6,670 nt of DNA from positions 1 through 6,670 of the forward strand of contig JAFYRQ010000037.1 of NCBI GenBank assembly GCA_017546885.1. The letters are read 5' to 3'. This DNA comes from Alphaproteobacteria bacterium (lineage in GTDB: Bacteria; Pseudomonadota; Alphaproteobacteria; RF32; CAG-239). The position numbers and the translations under genes were made by a program. The notes beneath the pieces are model-generated. The model made no database searches, was not told where the DNA came from, and was given only the letters and a program-made list of their open reading frames with translations. Below are positions 5,646-6,670 of the stretch, one piece after another. Position 1 is the stretch's first letter. Every line of letters starts with the position of its first letter.

Positions 5646-6317
5646 ATGAAAAAGACTATATTAATGGCAGGTATTGCCACATCATTGTTTGCATTTAACG
5701 CAAATGCTCTTGATTTTACCCCCTATGTTTCAGTAAAAGCTACTTATACCGATTTTGACACCGATTTGACTTGGTATAATACTTGGGACAACGGAGAATC
5801 AAAATATAACGAAACTTATGACATAAGCGATAAAAGTTGGGGGGGCTCTATTGCATTAGGCTCATCTATTCAACTCTACCATAGTAGCATAAGAACTGAA
5901 CTGGAGTACAATAAAAAAGCTGACATAGAAAGTTCTTTTAGTGATTTTATAGGGGATACATATAAAACAAAAATTGAGACTCAATCTTTTATGTTTAATG
6001 CATATTATGACATTAATACAGGAACAAATTTCACTCCTTATATCGGAGGTGGTGTAGGTTGTGCACAAATTAAAGCTCAAGACCAATATTGGTCAGAATT
6101 TTATGGAGATATAAAAGATACTGTTTTTTCTTGGCAAGTCGGAGCAGGTATTTCATACTCAATCAATGATAACTTTGTAGTTGATGCCGGATACAGATAC
6201 ATTGATTTTGGAAATTTATCTGAAAAACAAACTTTTGACAATGATTGGGGATCAGAAAAAGACGAATTTGATATATCAGCAAATGAATTTTATTTAGGTT
6301 TGCGTTATCAATTTTAA
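5646..6317 (+). CDS. Small outer-membrane beta-barrel protein (opacity/OMP_b-brl-like)
   Basis: The 223-residue precursor begins with a signal peptide (MKKTILMAGIATSLFAF, then NANA) and a likely signal peptidase I site after Ala21, leaving a mature protein that starts LDFTPYVSV. The rest alternates aromatic and polar residues as in transmembrane beta-strands. It carries the family-type segments TPYIGGGVG (130-138) and WQVGAGISYSINDNFVVDAGYRYIDFG (163-189), and ends FYLGLRYQF. The terminal Phe is the usual Bam-complex recognition residue. The size fits an eight-stranded barrel with acidic and aromatic surface loops (about 35-62, 92-110 and 190-210). The exact role (adhesin, small porin or structural protein) cannot be read from sequence. 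The ATG at 5646 has AAGGAAG (5632-5638) upstream. A G7 run at codons 65-67 makes slippage possible. It lies between identical terminators, directly after the putative structured RNA. Confidence 0.88.
   Translation: MKKTILMAGIATSLFAFNANALDFTPYVSVKATYTDFDTDLTWYNTWDNGESKYNETYDISDKSWGGSIALGSSIQLYHSSIRTELEYNKKADIESSFSDFIGDTYKTKIETQSFMFNAYYDINTGTNFTPYIGGGVGCAQIKAQDQYWSEFYGDIKDTVFSWQVGAGISYSINDNFVVDAGYRYIDFGNLSEKQTFDNDWGSEKDEFDISANEFYLGLRYQF
5839..5845 (+). repeat. G7 homopolymer inside the barrel gene
   Basis: Seven G encode part of Ser-Trp-Gly-Gly-Ser (residues 64-68). I traced both slippage products. Loss of one G reaches TAG six codons after TGG, within GCATTAG. Gain of one G reaches TAG within CTACCATAG. 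Either change truncates the barrel after roughly 70-80 residues. A run this long is conspicuous in A+T-rich DNA, but seven is short for known highly mutable tracts. Confidence 0.85.
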
Positions 6318-6322
6318 TCTAA

Positions 6323-6357
6323 CAAAAAACTCGGGAGTTTTTCGCTCCCGAGTTTTT
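6323..6357. terminator. Bidirectional terminator shared by the barrel gene and glyS (copy 2)
   Basis: The same CTCGGGAG/CTCCCGAG stem and TTTTTCG loop as at 5347-5381 occur here, identical over 35 nt. It lies 5 bp after the barrel-gene stop and 3 bp beyond the glyS stop on the other strand. Flanking T runs on either strand (five on +, six on minus) let it end both convergent transcripts. Confidence 0.95.
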
Positions 6358-6360
6358 ATT

Positions 6361-6670
6361 TTATAAGAAATATTCTCTTAAATAGTTTGGTAAATCAGCG
6401 ATATTAACACGATGTTGTTCCATTGTATCTCTATCTCTTACCGTTACTGATTCCGGCTGTTGTTCGATTGTTTCAAAATCAACTGTAAGACATAACGGAG
6501 TTCCGATTTCATCATGACGACGATATGCTTTTCCAACATTTCCGCTGTCTTCTAACATAATGCGACCGATGCCGGTTTTCAATAAATCATCTTTGATTTG
6601 TCTTGCTAATCCGACAATTTGTTCATTGTTGCGTTTTAATGGAATAACCGCGACTTTAACAGGAGACAAG
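6361..6670 (-). CDS. glyS: Glycyl-tRNA synthetase, alpha2 type (C-terminal part)
   Basis: The visible 103 codons are the C-terminal anticodon-binding domain of a class II synthetase. Diagnostic segments are LSPVKVAVIPL at the window edge, GKAYRRHDEIGTP, LTVDFETIE and VTVRDRDTMEQHRV, a combination typical of the single-chain homodimeric glycyl-tRNA synthetase found in many bacteria, archaea and eukaryotes. It is not the alpha2-beta2 GlyQ/GlyS enzyme of E. coli. The enzyme charges tRNA-Gly in the cytoplasm. The codon at 6669-6667 is TTG, which fits an internal Leu of this conserved segment rather than a start, so the gene continues past the window; the catalytic core and promoter are not visible. 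It converges on the barrel gene across the shared terminator. Confidence 0.92.
   Translation of the reverse strand, partial: LSPVKVAVIPLKRNNEQIVGLARQIKDDLLKTGIGRIMLEDSGNVGKAYRRHDEIGTPLCLTVDFETIEQQPESVTVRDRDTMEQHRVNIADLPNYLREYFL

Noticed and set aside
5862..6086. 74-codon minus-strand open frame inside the barrel gene
   Set aside because: It is fully inside a convincing barrel gene, its sequence is Cys/Ile-rich and family-less, and it has no ribosome binding site.
6667..6669. TTG as the start of a 102-residue gene
   Set aside because: The codon matches an internal Leu of the conserved GlyRS segment LSPVKVAVIPL; the frame stays open to the window edge, so this is a truncated view of a longer gene.
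1..6670. CRISPR array, insertion sequence or prophage
   Set aside because: No spaced direct repeats of CRISPR type, no transposase or phage-like frame, and no terminal inverted repeats with target duplications were seen; the only long direct repeat is the pair of terminators.

Overview
The window is an A+T-rich stretch of a bacterial chromosome carrying housekeeping and fermentation genes. The host is probably a Gram-negative (diderm) bacterium, because one gene encodes a secreted outer-membrane beta-barrel protein with an AxA signal-peptidase site and a C-terminal phenylalanine. It very likely ferments, because it carries a full-length bifunctional AdhE. A host-associated alphaproteobacterium-like lineage would fit the barrel family. 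However, the glycyl-tRNA synthetase is the single-chain (alpha2) type and the seryl-tRNA synthetase has non-E. coli motif variants, so I do not assign a phylum.

Layout, left to right. (1) Positions 1-103 hold the basic C-terminal tail of a + strand gene, which converges on adhE across a hairpin terminator. (2) adhE is on the minus strand at 162-2807. Its start should be the ATG at 2807; the longer frame from a TTG at 2819 places the Shine-Dalgarno sequence inside the coding region. It has its own promoter, whose -10/-35 spacer is built of two T runs. (3) serS is on the minus strand and ends in a strong terminator, so adhE and serS are separate transcripts. (4) A 98-bp divergent region with a 9-bp inverted repeat separates serS from trpS. 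(5) trpS is on the + strand and ends in a strong bidirectional terminator. (6) Positions 5382-5645 contain no protein gene but hold an elaborate set of complementary segments. These suggest a structured RNA of about 200 nt with a candidate promoter, a terminator-like 3' hairpin, complementary first and last hairpin loops, and a possible 9-bp pseudoknot. (7) A small outer-membrane barrel gene follows, with a G7 tract near its 5' third. (8) A second terminator, identical over 35 nt to that of trpS, separates it from (9) the C-terminal part of an alpha2-type glycyl-tRNA synthetase gene on the minus strand, cut by the window end.

Three aminoacyl-tRNA synthetases (Ser, Trp, Gly) lie within 3.7 kb, but their orientations and terminators show they are not one operon. 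The most unusual part is the interval between the two identical terminators (5382-6322). There the putative structured RNA lies directly upstream of a surface-protein gene that may be switchable by slippage. The RNA could be the regulatory leader of the barrel gene or an independent small RNA. I recognise no known RNA family in it.
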